Positions 52,587 through 63,911 of a DNA stretch of 64,000 bases are shown here, piece after piece; position 1 is the stretch's first letter, and each line of letters begins with the position of its first letter. The position numbers and the translations under genes were made by a program. The notes beneath the pieces were generated by a model. The model saw only the letters and a program-made list of their open reading frames with translations. It had not been told where the DNA came from and made no database searches. The DNA is taken from positions 40,773,101-40,837,100 of the forward strand of contig CM067306.1 of assembly GCA_034231615.1 (NCBI GenBank), in the 5' to 3' direction. Source of the DNA: Meghimatium bilineatum. Taxonomy: Eukaryota; Mollusca; Gastropoda; Stylommatophora; Philomycidae.

Positions 52587-52894
52587 TAAGATTATGGGGG
52601 AATTTAACCCCTGCTATGATTATCCTGGCTGCGTAGCAGCTGATACATGGATGTGTGAGAGATAGGGATGTGTAATTCTGGTTATATAGTAAATCTACTA
52701 GGAACTAAAAGGACAATAAGAGAGAGAGAGAGAGAGAGCGGGAAGTGATCTCATACAGTTAACTTATCCTGGATTCACTGATCTCTGCAGCAGAGTTGGG
52801 AAACCATTTGCCTTGTGTTCATAATGTTTCAAGTTTTAAGCTGGACGTCTTGTTGATAAGTGCTTTCTTCAGAGTTATCTGGAAATTGTCACTT

Positions 52895-53062
52895 GAACTA
52901 ATAGTGCTGCATGCTCTGTGTGGAGCTAATAGTGTTACATGCTCTGTGTGGAGCTAATAGTGTTACATGCTCTGTGTGGAGCTAATAGTGTTACATGCTC
53001 TGTGTGGAGCTAATAGTGTTACATGCTCTGTGTGGAGCTAATAGTGTTACATGCTCTGTGTG
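52895..53062. repeat. 28-bp tandem repeat, 6 units
   Basis: Six consecutive 28-bp units gagctaatagtgttacatgc tctgtgtg; the first differs at gaacta and gctgc. Confidence 0.95.
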
Positions 53063-53383
53063 ATACTTTCAAGAAGTGTGCTGCTTTGTTGAGAGGGATG
53101 GAGTACATATTGTTAAATCTAAGTACAATGTAGTCAATCCTCTGCAGATTTGGAGCCCTTTCTTGGACTGGCTGAATATTCTGTATATTTATATATGTGT
53201 GAGTTATTTCACAATAGAGACTGGCGAACATGTCAAGTCATTCCACATAGTGAGTGGTATTTTTTTTTATATTTGCAAATTACATACTTGTACTAATTTT
53301 TGAAGAAACAACTTATACTGATTTTTGATATATTTTGTATGCAATATTCTCAATTTTCATTAATATACATGTGTTTACCATTA

Positions 53384-53389
53384 AATAAA
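53384..53389 (+). terminator. Candidate poly(A) signal of CASD1
   Basis: AATAAA 798 bp after the stop, followed by a T-rich stretch (tagttttatgg). First such hexamer I see after the stop. Confidence 0.5.
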
Positions 53390-53410
53390 GTAGTTTTATG
53401 GTAGAATTTA

Positions 53411-53879
53411 GATTAAAAATACAGAATACATGTATTAGAGTCAAGATACAGAATGCATGTATTAGATTGGAGATACAGAATACATGTACTGGTATATAGG
53501 TTATTTTGGGATAAAATACAGAAAGTTCCTTCAGGAAGTCTACAAGTAGAAAGTTGTCACATTTTTAATTGTATGCAGTCCCCTGTAGAATAGAAGACTG
53601 CCCAGCTTGTGATACAGCAACATCAAGCAGCATTCAGGTTATGAAAAATAGCACTACTTTTCATCAGGCAGGGCACTGAAAAACTACCCTGATCAGACAG
53701 AATTAACAAGACAAATGCCAAACTGAAGTGCAAAGTACATATTCCACTGTCTGGCAACGGGCAACAAAAGTGCAAACGTGTACCCTTAGAGTTTAAAACA
53801 GTTCATTGTCTTCCACATCCAAATTGTATTCCATCAGGAATCAATAGTTCACCATATCAATGAACTGTATCAATAAATA
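53411..53879. other. Intergenic DNA, nothing firm
   Basis: An atacagaatacatgtattag motif is repeated three times at about 53417-53495. No gene. Confidence 0.45.
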
Positions 53880-54505
53880 ATACAGTGAGATAAAATACAG
53901 GACAGAAGATGATACAGTGAGATAACACTGGACAGTGAGATAACACTGGACAGTGAGATAATACAGTGAGATAATACAGCGAGATAACACTGGACAGTGA
54001 GATAATACAGTGAGATAACACTGGACAGTGAGATAATATTGTGAGATAACCCTGGACAGTGAGTTAACACTGGACAGACAGTGAGATAATACTCTGAGAA
54101 CACTGGACAGTGAGATGATACAGCGAGATAACACTGGACAGTGAGATAATACAGTGAGATAACACTGGACAGTGAGATGATACAGTGAGATAATATTGTG
54201 AGATAACCCTGGACAGTGAGTTAACACTGGACAGACAGTGAGATAATACTCTGAGATAACACTGGACAGTGAGATGATACAGTGAGATAATATTGTGAGA
54301 TAACCCTGGACAGTGAGTTAACACTGGACAGACAGTGAGATAATACTGGACAGCGAGATGATACAGTGAGATAACACTGGACAGTGAGATAATACAGTGA
54401 GATAACACTGGACAGTGAGATAATATTGTGAGATAACCCTGGACAGTGAGTTAACACTGGACAGACATTGAGATAATACTCTGAGATAACACTGGACAGT
54501 GAGAT
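53880..54505. repeat. Satellite block 1, gagataacactggacagt units
   Basis: Irregular mixture of 18-bp (gagataacactggacagt) and 13-bp (gagataatacagt, gagataatattgt) units, with ctctgagataacactgg and gacagacagtgag variants. A larger period of about 120 bp is visible (cctggacagtgagttaacac recurs near 54053, 54207, 54307 and 54439). Confidence 0.93.
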
Positions 54506-55136
54506 AATACTGTCAAATGACCCAGAAGCCATGCAGAAGTCTGATGTGTCAGGCTGAAAGGTACAGATACCACAGCTAAGCTGTAAATCATGACATAATG
54601 CAGAAGAAGAACACTCATAATTACCATCACAATAGTAATAATTATCCTCATATCTATAATTACCATTACATCAATAATTATTAACTTCACACCCACAATT
54701 ACCATCACAATAATAATGATTAGCTTCACACCAATATTTACCATCACAGCACCTATAATTATACTAAAATTATCATCATCACACTGATTATTAACAAGTT
54801 GTTTGATCACTACTTCAGCTGAACTGTCTTCCTGAAAACTTTTTCCAAAGCACTTTACCTTATGCGACTTGTTTCTTGAGGCTACATGCTCCACGTAAAA
54901 CCCTCTACACTGTAACCTTATATGGCTTCATTGTGACCAAATGTAACTTCCTAACCAAATAACTGTAACCTAGTGTTTATATTTAGATGATCAGAACTCC
55001 ACCTCAAAATATTGATGAGTGCATTGCAAATAATAGTAGGAGGTCTTTTTTAAATAGATCATTGTTTTAAAATGTTTGTGGAAATGTCTTCTTCTGGCAG
55101 TGCCAATTCACACTTGATTTTCCCTCATTCTAATGA
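54505..55136. other. Spacer: SINE-like piece, ATT-rich repeats, unassigned DNA
   Basis: 54510-54612 is a GAA-family right half (cagaagccatgcagaagtct, gctgtaaatcatgacata, ending agaagaac). 54615-54790 holds imperfect taattaccatcacaataata repeats. The rest is unassigned. Confidence 0.6.
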
Positions 55137-55645
55137 AAACACTGGACAGTGAGATAACACTGGGCAGTGAGATAATATTGTGAAATAACACTGGGCAGTG
55201 AGATAATATTGTGAGATAACACTGGACAGTGAGATAATATTGTGAGATAACACTGGACAGTGAGATAACACTGGACAGTGAGATAATACTGTGAGATAAC
55301 ACTGGACAGTGAGATAATACTGTGAGATAACACTGGACAGTGAGATAATATTGTGAGATAACACTGGACAGACAGTGAGATAATACTGTGAGATAACACT
55401 GGACAGTGAGATAATATTGTGAGATAACACTGGACAGTGAGATAACACTGGACAGTGAGATAATACTGTGAGATAACACTGGACAGTGAGATAATACTGT
55501 GAGATAACACTGGACAGTGAGATAATACTGTGAGATAACACTGGACAGAGAGATAATACTGTGAGATAACACTGGACAGTGAGATAATACTGTGAGATAA
55601 CACTGGACAGTGAGATAATACTGTGAGATAACACTGGACAGTGAC
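55137..55645. repeat. Satellite block 2, regular 31-bp composite unit
   Basis: Here the 18-bp and 13-bp units alternate as gagataacactggacagt + gagataatactgt, a 31-bp higher-order unit repeated about 15 times; the 31-bp period opens all three minus frames. Confidence 0.95.
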
Positions 55646-55647
55646 AT

Positions 55648-55880
55648 ACTAATCATCATGTGACATATTCTGTCAGAACATTGTCTTTGCAATGTCCTGA
55701 ACCCGACTATCCTGTGCCAATTTGCCTGCCTCCTCCAATGATATCTTCATGCAGTCTTTATATCATCTATCCATCTCCTAGGTCTACCTCACTTCTACTT
55801 CCTGAAATTCTGCCCTCTAATATGCATCTTTCCATGACATTGTGTCTCTTTATATGTCAGAAATATTTCAGTTTTCTATG
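55648..55880 (-). mobile_element. RTE-like LINE tail fragment
   Basis: The minus strand of gtgacatattctgtcagaac to tgcatctttccatgacattg corresponds to the tail region of 62100-62556 and 34180-34600 (the HNxxERQIMEGR part). Short, broken. Confidence 0.55.
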
Positions 55881-55929
55881 TAAAACTGTATTCACCACCC
55901 ATCCTCCCTCAATATTTTATGTTTTGTGT

Positions 55930-56475
55930 GATAATACTGTAAGATAATACCGTGAAATAATACTGTTTGATAATACAGTGAGATAATACTGGAGAGAGTG
56001 AAATAATACTGTGTGATAATACAGGACAGTGAGATAATACTGGATGGTGAGATAATACTGGACGGTGAGATAATACTGGATAGTGAGATAATACTGGATG
56101 GTGAGATAATACTGGATAGTGAGATAATACTGGACGGTGAGATAAAACTGGACAGTGAGATAAAACTGGACAGTGAGATAATACAGGACAGTGAGATAAC
56201 ACTGGAGCGTGAGATAACACTGGACAGTGAGATAATACTGGACAGTGAGATAATACTGGATGGTGAGATAATACTGGATGGTGAGATAATACTGGACAGT
56301 AAGATAATACAGGACAGTGAGATAATACTGGAGAGTGAGATAACACTGGACAGTGAGATAATATTGAACAATGAGATAATACTGGACAGTGAGATAATAC
56401 TGGAGAGTGAGATAACACTGGACAGTGAGATAATATTGAACAGTGAGATAATACTGGATAGTGAGATAAGACAGT
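55930..56475. repeat. Satellite block 3, 18-bp units
   Basis: Almost pure 18-bp units gagataatactggacagt with variants ggatggt, gagagt, ggagcgt. The 18-bp period leaves frames open on both strands for more than 150 codons. Confidence 0.95.
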
Positions 56476-56607
56476 GAAATTCTTTTCTAAAAATTGTTCA
56501 GAACCATTCAAATATGTACCATATCTAATAACCAAAATTAGCTATATACATTAACCATTTAACCACTAGAGTCGTCTCTGTTGATAGAACACTAGTAGCA
56601 GGGAGTA
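56476..56607. other. Unique DNA, left target site of next insertion
   Basis: Includes tagtagcagggagta at 56593-56607, duplicated at 57601-57615. Confidence 0.7.
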
Positions 56608-57600
56608 CCCTCCCCTGTGTCCTCTGGGCTCCCTCCCACCCGCACTTTACTTTCTTGCGTGACGTATCTCCGTCTAGGGGCTTTCGTCGATCCATCAGTA
56701 CGTTTTTTTTTCTTTCTCCTTTCCTTTCCCTCTTTTATTTTCTACCTCTGCATTTTTCTTATACTCTGTCATCTTTCTCTATGGCTATTTGGGTGTAGTC
56801 ATGGTTCACAACCAATGCCCCCCTCCCTCTTAGTATTTCGATCTTTTCATTGTTCTCCCTGTCGCGGATGTATTTTCTTTTCACTTCAGCGTCTCGGTTA
56901 CCATCTATTACTGTGGCATGTCTTTATTTTTCTAACCTGTACAAATACGTGCTATCATGACCCTTGATAAAAATCTGGCTTTCACTGTCCATTTTTTACT
57001 CTGTTGCCATTATGTGTGTGTTCATTCATTTGGAAGGAACGTAGAACCAGTCGCTGCATCAGTTAAGTTATTTTACTATTTTATTCTCATATATCTGCTC
57101 ATATTCTCTTCCTGCTGTTCGCTCTTTCTCTTCCTGCCTTTTTTGGCCTCTTTCTCTCTCCCTTTTCTATCTCTCCCACCTGATCCCCCGTACCATCTCA
57201 TTTTGCTCTTCCCTTATATCATGATTGCTTGTCTATAGCATTCATTCTCTGTTGCCACTTTTGAGGTGAGTATTTTTAATGTAATTTACTTGCTACCATA
57301 TCTTTTCCTTTGTTCATCTCACTTTCTTCATCCTACTTTCTCCTCCCTACTTACTACTAACTTCTCCCCATATGTTTTTCTCACCTGTCATGCTTCCACA
57401 TCTTTTCTTCCCTCATTACCTATCTGCTATTGTCCTCCTCATTATAACCCTATTTGTCTCCATGTAATATTTGTTTTATTGTGGTCATTTGTTTGTCCTG
57501 ATGAAGGCTTTATAGTAGAAACATCGTCTGTCTCTGTATCTCGTTGTTGTTTTATGTTTTATTTTGGTAACACACCTACCTATTTTTGTTTATCTTGACA
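56608..57600 (+). mobile_element. Pyrimidine-rich insertion with 15-bp duplication, Penelope-like tail
   Basis: 993 bp between perfect tagtagcagggagta copies. C/T-rich throughout. Near its end gatgaaggctttatagtaga aacatcg resembles the Penelope tail (aaaggtcttttggtagaaac attg), and the body resembles the C/T-rich leader of the element at 20680. No RT or GIY-YIG motif read, so it is a short 3' copy or a non-autonomous relative. Confidence 0.65.
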
Positions 57601-57984
57601 TAGTAGCAGGGAGTAACTTTTTTTTACTTGTTTTGCTAAGATTGCTATTCAATTTTGAGTCTGTTCAGGGTTAATTTAAAACCATGACCTTTGAGTAGTT
57701 CAGAGTTCACTTTTCCTCTTCATGTTTACATTGCAAGAATATCATGTCAGACTGATTTGTTATGAAATTTTACCAATTAGCGGAGTTTTGAGACAACTTG
57801 TTCACAACGGAGGATATTATTCGTATGTACACTGATGACACAACCATAGTTACGATGGAAATATGCACTATGTAGGTGATTCTCATAGCAAATATAGCAT
57901 GGAAAGCGACATTAAAGACTAACTTTGGGGCAGGCATGATTTCAGCCACAGGATTTACAGCCTTCTACAATCTGACTCATCTTG
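57601..57984. other. Intergenic DNA, unassigned
   Basis: No coding or repeat call; the region after 57900 may already belong to the LINE below. Confidence 0.4.
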
Positions 57985-58560
57985 ATCAGGCAATTCTGAT
58001 ACGTAGCAGTTAATGGCATCCGTGATGAACATGTCTTGGTGGAACTGCACCGAGATGCACGTTCACGCTGTCAGTATACAAATGCCGGTATCTATGGTCA
58101 TTGTAAATGTGTATGCTCACAATGGCAAGATAGACAAAATGATGTGGGAAAGCAATATGAAAAGCATTGTTTTTTTGCGGAGACTTCAATGCCAGAGGAA
58201 GACAGTGGGGAAATGACATTAGCATCAAACAAGGGGAAGACATCGAGGATGCGTTGATAACTATCATGCGGTTCAGCAATCTGGAAACACTGACAGTATC
58301 ATAGACCTGGAATTGGTTTCCACCACCTTGGCCCCTCAATGCAGGTGAAATGTGTTAGGGCATCACGGCAGCAATCACTACCCATGCACCATCCTGATAA
58401 AGAAGCACAACCATGGGAAGGGTATCAACGTGTCACAAATCTTTAAGTATGATAAATTTGACCTCGATGTGATAAGCAAAATTAGGTGCAGCAAGCTGCA
58501 GGTCAAGTGCCCAAAGCACATTGACCAAACTCCAGACTCTAATCAAAGATAATTTCTGAG
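57985..58560 (+). pseudogene. LINE EEP endonuclease domain fragment
   Basis: In successive frames: VSMVIVNVYAHNGKIDKMMW, then GDFNARGRQWGNDISIKQGE, then LGHHGSNHYPCTILIKKHN. These are the central and C-terminal motifs of the apurinic-type endonuclease of non-LTR elements; the final S-D-H box reads S-N-H, a catalytic-site loss. Frameshifts near 58180 and 58330. Confidence 0.78.
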
Positions 58561-60200
58561 ATAGAGTTATTATTGTCTATACTAATGGATCTGTGCTTCA
58601 GCACATGCACAGTGTTTTGGCATTCACAGCTCATTGCATAGGTAAGTATATTTAGGGAAGAAAGTGGCTTTCTCTAAACCACTAGTAGTGTGACAATGGG
58701 GGTGACTAGGACAGTATAGCCGTAGACAGCGGGTGCTACGGGTCTGTTTTTTAACTGATTCTATGAGTATACTACAAAATATTCAGTTGAGTTATCTATG
58801 CTGTCACTAGCTGGAGTCAAAGTCTCTGCTGAACAGAGTTACTTTCATTTTTATATCTGGACATGCTGGCGTTAGGAAAATGAAAAGACCCGCCTGCGAT
58901 AGACATGGCCATGTGGCCACAGTCACTGGTGGTAGTTCAATAGACCATGCTGATATTTTGAATGCAATCTTGGAGTTGGACCAGTTAGAAGATATGGGGT
59001 GTATATCATCTTCTGTATCTATGGTGAGAAAGCTAGAATTAGTGAAGCGTAATGTGAGAAACAAGTAGCATATAGGAATCAAAACAAGAGTTATCAATCA
59101 ACACAGAACTGAGTCAGTTATCATGTGCTGAAGGACATACCAGTACTCAATATTAGATTGGAGCACCTATGAACTCATCTGGTTGCCATGATGATCTGAT
59201 GATGATGACCTAACTGTATACATTAAATAATAAACTAATAGGGTATGTTTGCTATATATGTAAGTGGTAATATTCACTTGGCATGTGAGTTAGAGAAGAG
59301 GAAAGTTAGGGATGAAAATCAAAACAGGTTCTCATGTGGACAGTGTACTCTCTGTTTCATAATCATCTCCAATAAAACTAGCCAAATGACCATGGTCATG
59401 GGGTCAGTTAACGTTTTAAGAATCATTTCAAAAGTGAATTGAATCCCACAGCCTTACCAATTCTGATGAAAGGAGAATGTACTTCACATCTTAAACACAT
59501 TTTGAAGGATACTGTACTAAATTTCTATGATGTATTTTTTACACTTTATTGACCAGCAATTAAATTAATATTTATCTCTAACCACCAATGGTTTAGCCAA
59601 TTTTTGAGACATCGACAGTGCTTTTCTCTAAAATCAGTATAAAATCGAACCCATGACATAGATTACTAAAATGTTCTATGTCTCATAATGAATATTTTCA
59701 TTTTCTGAATGCTTTTGAGCAAAATCCTACTTATTATAATGCTGGGCATGGATTTACACAACTTTTTATGTATCATAAAATTTCACTTTTCAGAATGTCA
59801 GATTTTTCTGGAATAAAACTCATAAACCATATCGAGATACTGTGTTTCATGGGTGGGGGCTATTTTGGTATGACATATCGTGTACTGTCTCAGATGAGCT
59901 ATTCTTAGTAATACTATTCCTATAGTTATCGTATTTCCTTAAGTATCATAACAGATTTGACATAGTTGAAGTTGGTCACCAAGAGTGCATAACGGAATTT
60001 AGACAATTGTCGAACATGGTCTGTTAAAGAGTTGATAAGTGTTATTCTTAATTATATATACATAATGCAATAATTTATAGAAAGGTAAGATTGCTGAATA
60101 TCAACACATTTTCTCAATGTTGGCTAAACCCCAAGCAAATATTATTTTTTTTACTTATGTTCTCTACATAGTAGGAAGTATTTTCTAGAGGTTTATTTCA
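58561..60200. other. Intergenic DNA with a piggyBac-type non-autonomous relic
   Basis: 59540-60035 shares several blocks with 43240-43400, 51850-52260 and 52110-52260 (cagatgagctattcttagta, tttgagacatcgacagtgct) and has cactttattgaccagcaatt at its left. A + frame at 58880-59068 (62 codons, ATVTGGSSIDHADILNAILE) is unrecognised. Confidence 0.5.
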
Positions 60201-60224
60201 TACACAGATATTGGATTGATATGT

Positions 60225-60480
60225 GCATGTTCTGTAATAATATGGGTGTGTAAAGGTGTATGAAGATTCTGTGAATTGGTACAATATAACTTGGTGTAAA
60301 GATTCTGTGACGTTATAACGTGTGTAAAGATATATAAAGATCTGTGAATTGGTATACAGTAGCTTGTAAAGGTGTGTGAAGATTCTGTGATTTGGTGCAG
60401 AGGTATGTGAAGATTCTGTGACTTGATATAACTTATGTAAAAGTGTGTCATATGTGAAGATCCAAATCTGTAAAGGTGTG
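60225..60480. repeat. Degenerate tandem repeat, gtgaagattctgtgaattgg-type
   Basis: Five or six imperfect units of about 40-45 bp with gtgtaaaggtgtgtgaagat cores. Confidence 0.78.
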
Positions 60481-60929
60481 TAATGTTAACAAGAAACAGT
60501 GAAGAATCTGACTAGTCATCTATAAACCTAACCACGTAAATAGAAAATGTAAGTCTGTGTGGAGTTGTTTTGAGATATTAAGCTTTTAGACAGAATCTTC
60601 AGATACATGGTGCCTTTTGAAAGTTGACAGCGAGGTGCTTCTTCGTTCAAGAATTGCAGCTGAACAGAGTATGATGATCATGGACCTAACAATTAAATTT
60701 GGAAAATCAAGTTATTGAGACACAGATTGTCACTTGAGATCCATCCCTTTTAGAGATTCCATTGAACATTGTGAGGATGTGAAAGTTTTACACTCAATTA
60801 AGAAAAATAAAAAAGGATTCAGGCTTTTGAAAGCAAGTGTTGCAGATACTTAAGAATTAGCTATATAGACCACAAGACAAATATATTTGTTTGGCAGCAG
60901 ATAAACAACCTTTCAGGTTATCAAGAACC

Positions 60930-61200
60930 ACTTTTGGCAGTGATGAAATAGCATAAATTTCTTTGGTTTGGACATGTAACGAGACACGATTTACTTAAAA
61001 ATATTTTGCAAGGAATAGTGAAGGATGGAAGAAGAAGATGAAGGGAAAATCCTGAATTGATAACATTAAGGAATGGTCTGGTCGTGATTTTTCTACACTT
61101 ATCCGAATGGCTGAGGATAGAGATGTTTGGAGAGCTTTCTGTGGTGATGTATTCAGTGTGGCTCCCCTACAACCCAGATAGTTATGGGTCTTATTATATT
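60930..61200 (+). mobile_element. RTE-like LINE 3' tail
   Basis: Reads FLWFGHVTRHDLLKNILQGI, a basic VKDGRRR, then ITLRNGLVVIFLHLSEWLR and LPYNPDSYGSYY. Sister of 2790-3060 in opposite orientation. A stop follows GRRR. Confidence 0.7.
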
Positions 61201-61370
61201 AAAGTGGAATCTCTCTATTGCACATCCTTTTATAACATATTTCCTATATAACAACAATTTTCAAAAAATCTCTATTCTATATTGTTTGTACTGTACATTG
61301 CGAATTTCTGTTACTACATACATATTTTGTCGGACTGGTACTAGTTTTTATAACAGGATTCCACTGTATT
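61200..61370 (+). mobile_element. Pogo-type MITE
   Basis: Left agtggaatctctctattgca, right aggattccactg followed by TA. Internal ttttcaaaaaatctctattc. Inserted at the end of the LINE tail. Confidence 0.75.
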
Positions 61371-62099
61371 ATTATTCATTGTGAAGACTAGACCAGACCC
61401 ACATAAAGTGATCATGAGTACACAATTTGTTTTACTGTTATGGACCATCAATGCACTCAAGGAAAACTTATAGGTGCTCAGTCTCATTAGCAGATCTTGA
61501 AAGTTGTGCATGCTAATGGTTAAGACTTTGCTGACCAAGTTCGATTAAAGTTGAATTTCTGGTATGTACCCTTGTTGATCAAAGAAAAATGCGCTATGAT
61601 ACTTCAGTAATAGCCTTACCATCCACTATCTACGTATCCTGACTAGCCACTGTCGACATAGATACCTGTCCAGCCACTATCGGCATAGATAAGCTGTCCA
61701 GCCACTGTCGACATAGTCAGACTGAATCATTCTAAGATATTTATGTAAAAGTTATGTTAAAATATTAGAGTTAAACTATAGAGAATGTTTACAGTAGTAA
61801 TGGTATTTTTGTATATGTTCTGTTGTAAGATGTGTTTAATTTATTGACATTGTTTTATAAAGATGCTCAATGTTCATGTCATTTTCTGATTTCTGGATAT
61901 TTTATATTATTGCTAAGAAGTCATTTCATTTGTCAAATTATCTGAAATCATTGTGACAGGATGACTTTATGATGTGTGTAATGGTCTGATAACAATGAAC
62001 AGATCCCACACAGCATCGTTTATCTCTTATTAGTTACTTGTGAGCAGGGGCTGACAAAGTTTTTACCGGGTATGTAATAACAGATATCCGCTAGATACA
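61371..62099. other. Intergenic DNA with a small tandem repeat
   Basis: gtccagccactgtcgacata-type units (three imperfect copies, 61640-61715). The rest is unassigned. Confidence 0.5.
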
Positions 62100-62556
62100 T
62101 TGTGGATGTTACGAACTTTTATTTTTCCGGTTGCAACATACGGCTGTGAAACATGGACTCTAAGTAAAACAGCGGCAAAGAAGATCAACGCCTTCGAGCT
62201 GAAATGCTACGGGAAGATACTTAGAATATCATGGAAGGATAAAATCAGAAACTCAGATATTATAAACACACTGAATATTCCAGAGTGTTGGTTACTAAAC
62301 ACAATAACAAAAAGAAAACTACGCCTGTTTGGTCATATAAAGAGACATAACTGTTTAGAAAGACAAATAATGGAGGGAAGAGGAGAAGGGGCAGACCAAG
62401 AAGACGATGGACTGACGACATTAAAGATAATATGAATACATCGCTAGAAAATGCAAGCCACATCGCCCAAGACAGAGAGAGGTTCAGAGAGTTCATTGGG
62501 AAGACAACGTTCTGGAAGGAATACGTCACATGACACATTGTGTATTCATCCATCAC
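62100..62556 (+). mobile_element. RTE-like LINE RT thumb and tail, well preserved
   Basis: FPVATYGCETWTLSKTAAKK, ELKCYGKILRISWKDKIRN, KRKLRLFGHIKRHNCLERQI and, after a -1 shift near 62385, a basic RRGRPRRRW-like run and [20 protein letters not shown] to WKEYVT (62530). Less decayed than other RTE pieces here. Confidence 0.82.
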
Positions 62557-62564
62557 AAATGATG

Positions 62565-63045
62565 ATGGCCATTTTTTACATCCACATTTGAAAATTCAGT
62601 TAGATTATGACCATGCATAATAGTTCGTAGATGGCTAATGAGCCCTATTCAAACTGTAAATGTTCTTGGACAGTTTGGACATGGAATTACCGCTGTAGGC
62701 AGATTTCTGTGACTTTCTAGCTACTCTCCACTGTTGATCTGCTGCATTTCTCCTCTTTTCACAAGATGACACACTCTTTTTGACTGTAGAGTGCCTTGTT
62801 GATCTATTTTGTGCAAGTTCTTCCCATGTGTTTTGGTCTCTTTCAAACTCTTTCAGTGAGGTCTTTAATGAATCCTTGTAGCGCTTCTTTTGACCACATT
62901 GAGATCGTTTACCTTCTTCAGCTCACTATAGAGAAGTATCTTTGGCAGGCGATGGTCTGGTATACGTACCAAATGATTTGCCCAACGAATCTGTGTCTGC
63001 ATCAAGATAGTGTCAATGCTGGGGATACCAGATTATATACAGTAT
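62565..63045 (-). mobile_element. LINE tail (zinc-finger-tailed family), minus strand
   Basis: Antisense reads [18 protein letters not shown] and [15 protein letters not shown], then the basic and zinc-finger tail, matching 7530-7960 on the other strand. It ends abruptly at ggataccagattatatac next to MITE sequence. Broken by shifts. Confidence 0.75.
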
Positions 63046-63049
63046 AAAT

Positions 63050-63224
63050 AGAGTGGAATCCTTTTATAGCAAATTCTTTTATAACAAATTTCCTTATATA
63101 ACAAAACTTTTCAAAATCCCTAATTATATTTATTCTATATTGTTTGTACTGTAGATAGTGAATTTCTGTTATTATATATATATATATATATATATATTTT
63201 GTTAGTCCGGACCAAGTTGTTGTA
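63050..63224 (+). mobile_element. Pogo-type MITE, right end missing
   Basis: Starts gagtggaatccttttatagc, continues as the complete copy, includes a (TA)n tract at about 63175-63197, and ends accaagttgttgta where the next copy begins. Confidence 0.7.
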
Positions 63225-63446
63225 CAGTGGAATCCCTCTATAGCACATCATTTTATAACAAGTTTCTTTATATAACAACACTTTTCAAAATCTCCAATTA
63301 TATTTATACTGTATTGTTTGTACTGTATATAGCGAATTGCTATTACATACATATTTTGCCTATCCGGAATTGTAGACCCGTATTTAGGTTTAGTACCATT
63401 CCGAGGGATTTGTTATAAATGGATGTGCTATAGAGGGATTCCGCTG
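63225..63446 (+). mobile_element. Pogo/Tigger-type MITE, complete with TIRs and TA duplication
   Basis: TA at 63223-63224 and 63447-63448. Terminal inverted repeats of 37 bp with two mismatches, starting cagtggaatccctctatagc. 222 bp without coding capacity. Best-preserved member of at least eight family copies in the window. Confidence 0.9.
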
Positions 63447-63454
63447 TATCCTTA

Positions 63455-63911
63455 CAAGTTATGGATGGAAGGATGCAATGCATTTAGAAGTCGCTATTCT
63501 CCTTCTAAAATACACAACAACAATGGACCAACAATACTGAAAGCAGAAGTAGAACATGCAGTAAAATGTGAAAAGGCTGCAGGCTCCGACAACATAGCAG
63601 ACATAATACAAACTCTAAATGATTTTGGTGTGAATACTATTACAGACCTTTGCAATGACATATATGAAACAGGCCACATACTTAAAGACATAACATCATC
63701 AATATTCATACCACTACCTAAAAAGCCCAGGGCTGTGCACTGTACAAATTATAGAACAATAAGTCTAATGAGTCATTTAACTAAAATACTCCTCAAGATA
63801 ATACATGAAAGAATTAAGAACAAGATAGACATGGAGGTCGGTGAAGAACAATATAGATACTTTTTTAGACTTCTAAATATTTATCTATCACTAGTCGGAT
63901 ACTCAGTATAG
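63455..63911 (+). pseudogene. RTE-like LINE RT N-terminal fragment
   Basis: NNNGPTILKAEVEHAVKCEK, AAGSDNIADIIQTLNDFGVN, TSSIFIPLPKKPRAVHCTNY and RTISLMSHLTKILLKIIHER. This is the start of the RT domain (same layout as 11230-11400 minus). It loses similarity after EVGEEQY at about 63855 and stops at 63911. Confidence 0.82.

Larger units (their letters stand above)
52587..53410 (+). other. CASD1: Probable CASD1 3' untranslated region
   Basis: Non-coding sequence from the stop codon to the first AATAAA. Contains a (GA)n run at 52719-52738 and the 28-bp minisatellite 52895-53062. The extent is inferred from the poly(A) signal only. Confidence 0.5.

Noticed and set aside
55108..56535. Several overlapping frames of 95-208 codons, mostly on the minus strand
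   Set aside because: Satellite monomers of 18 and 31 bp give open frames in every register; nothing gene-like.
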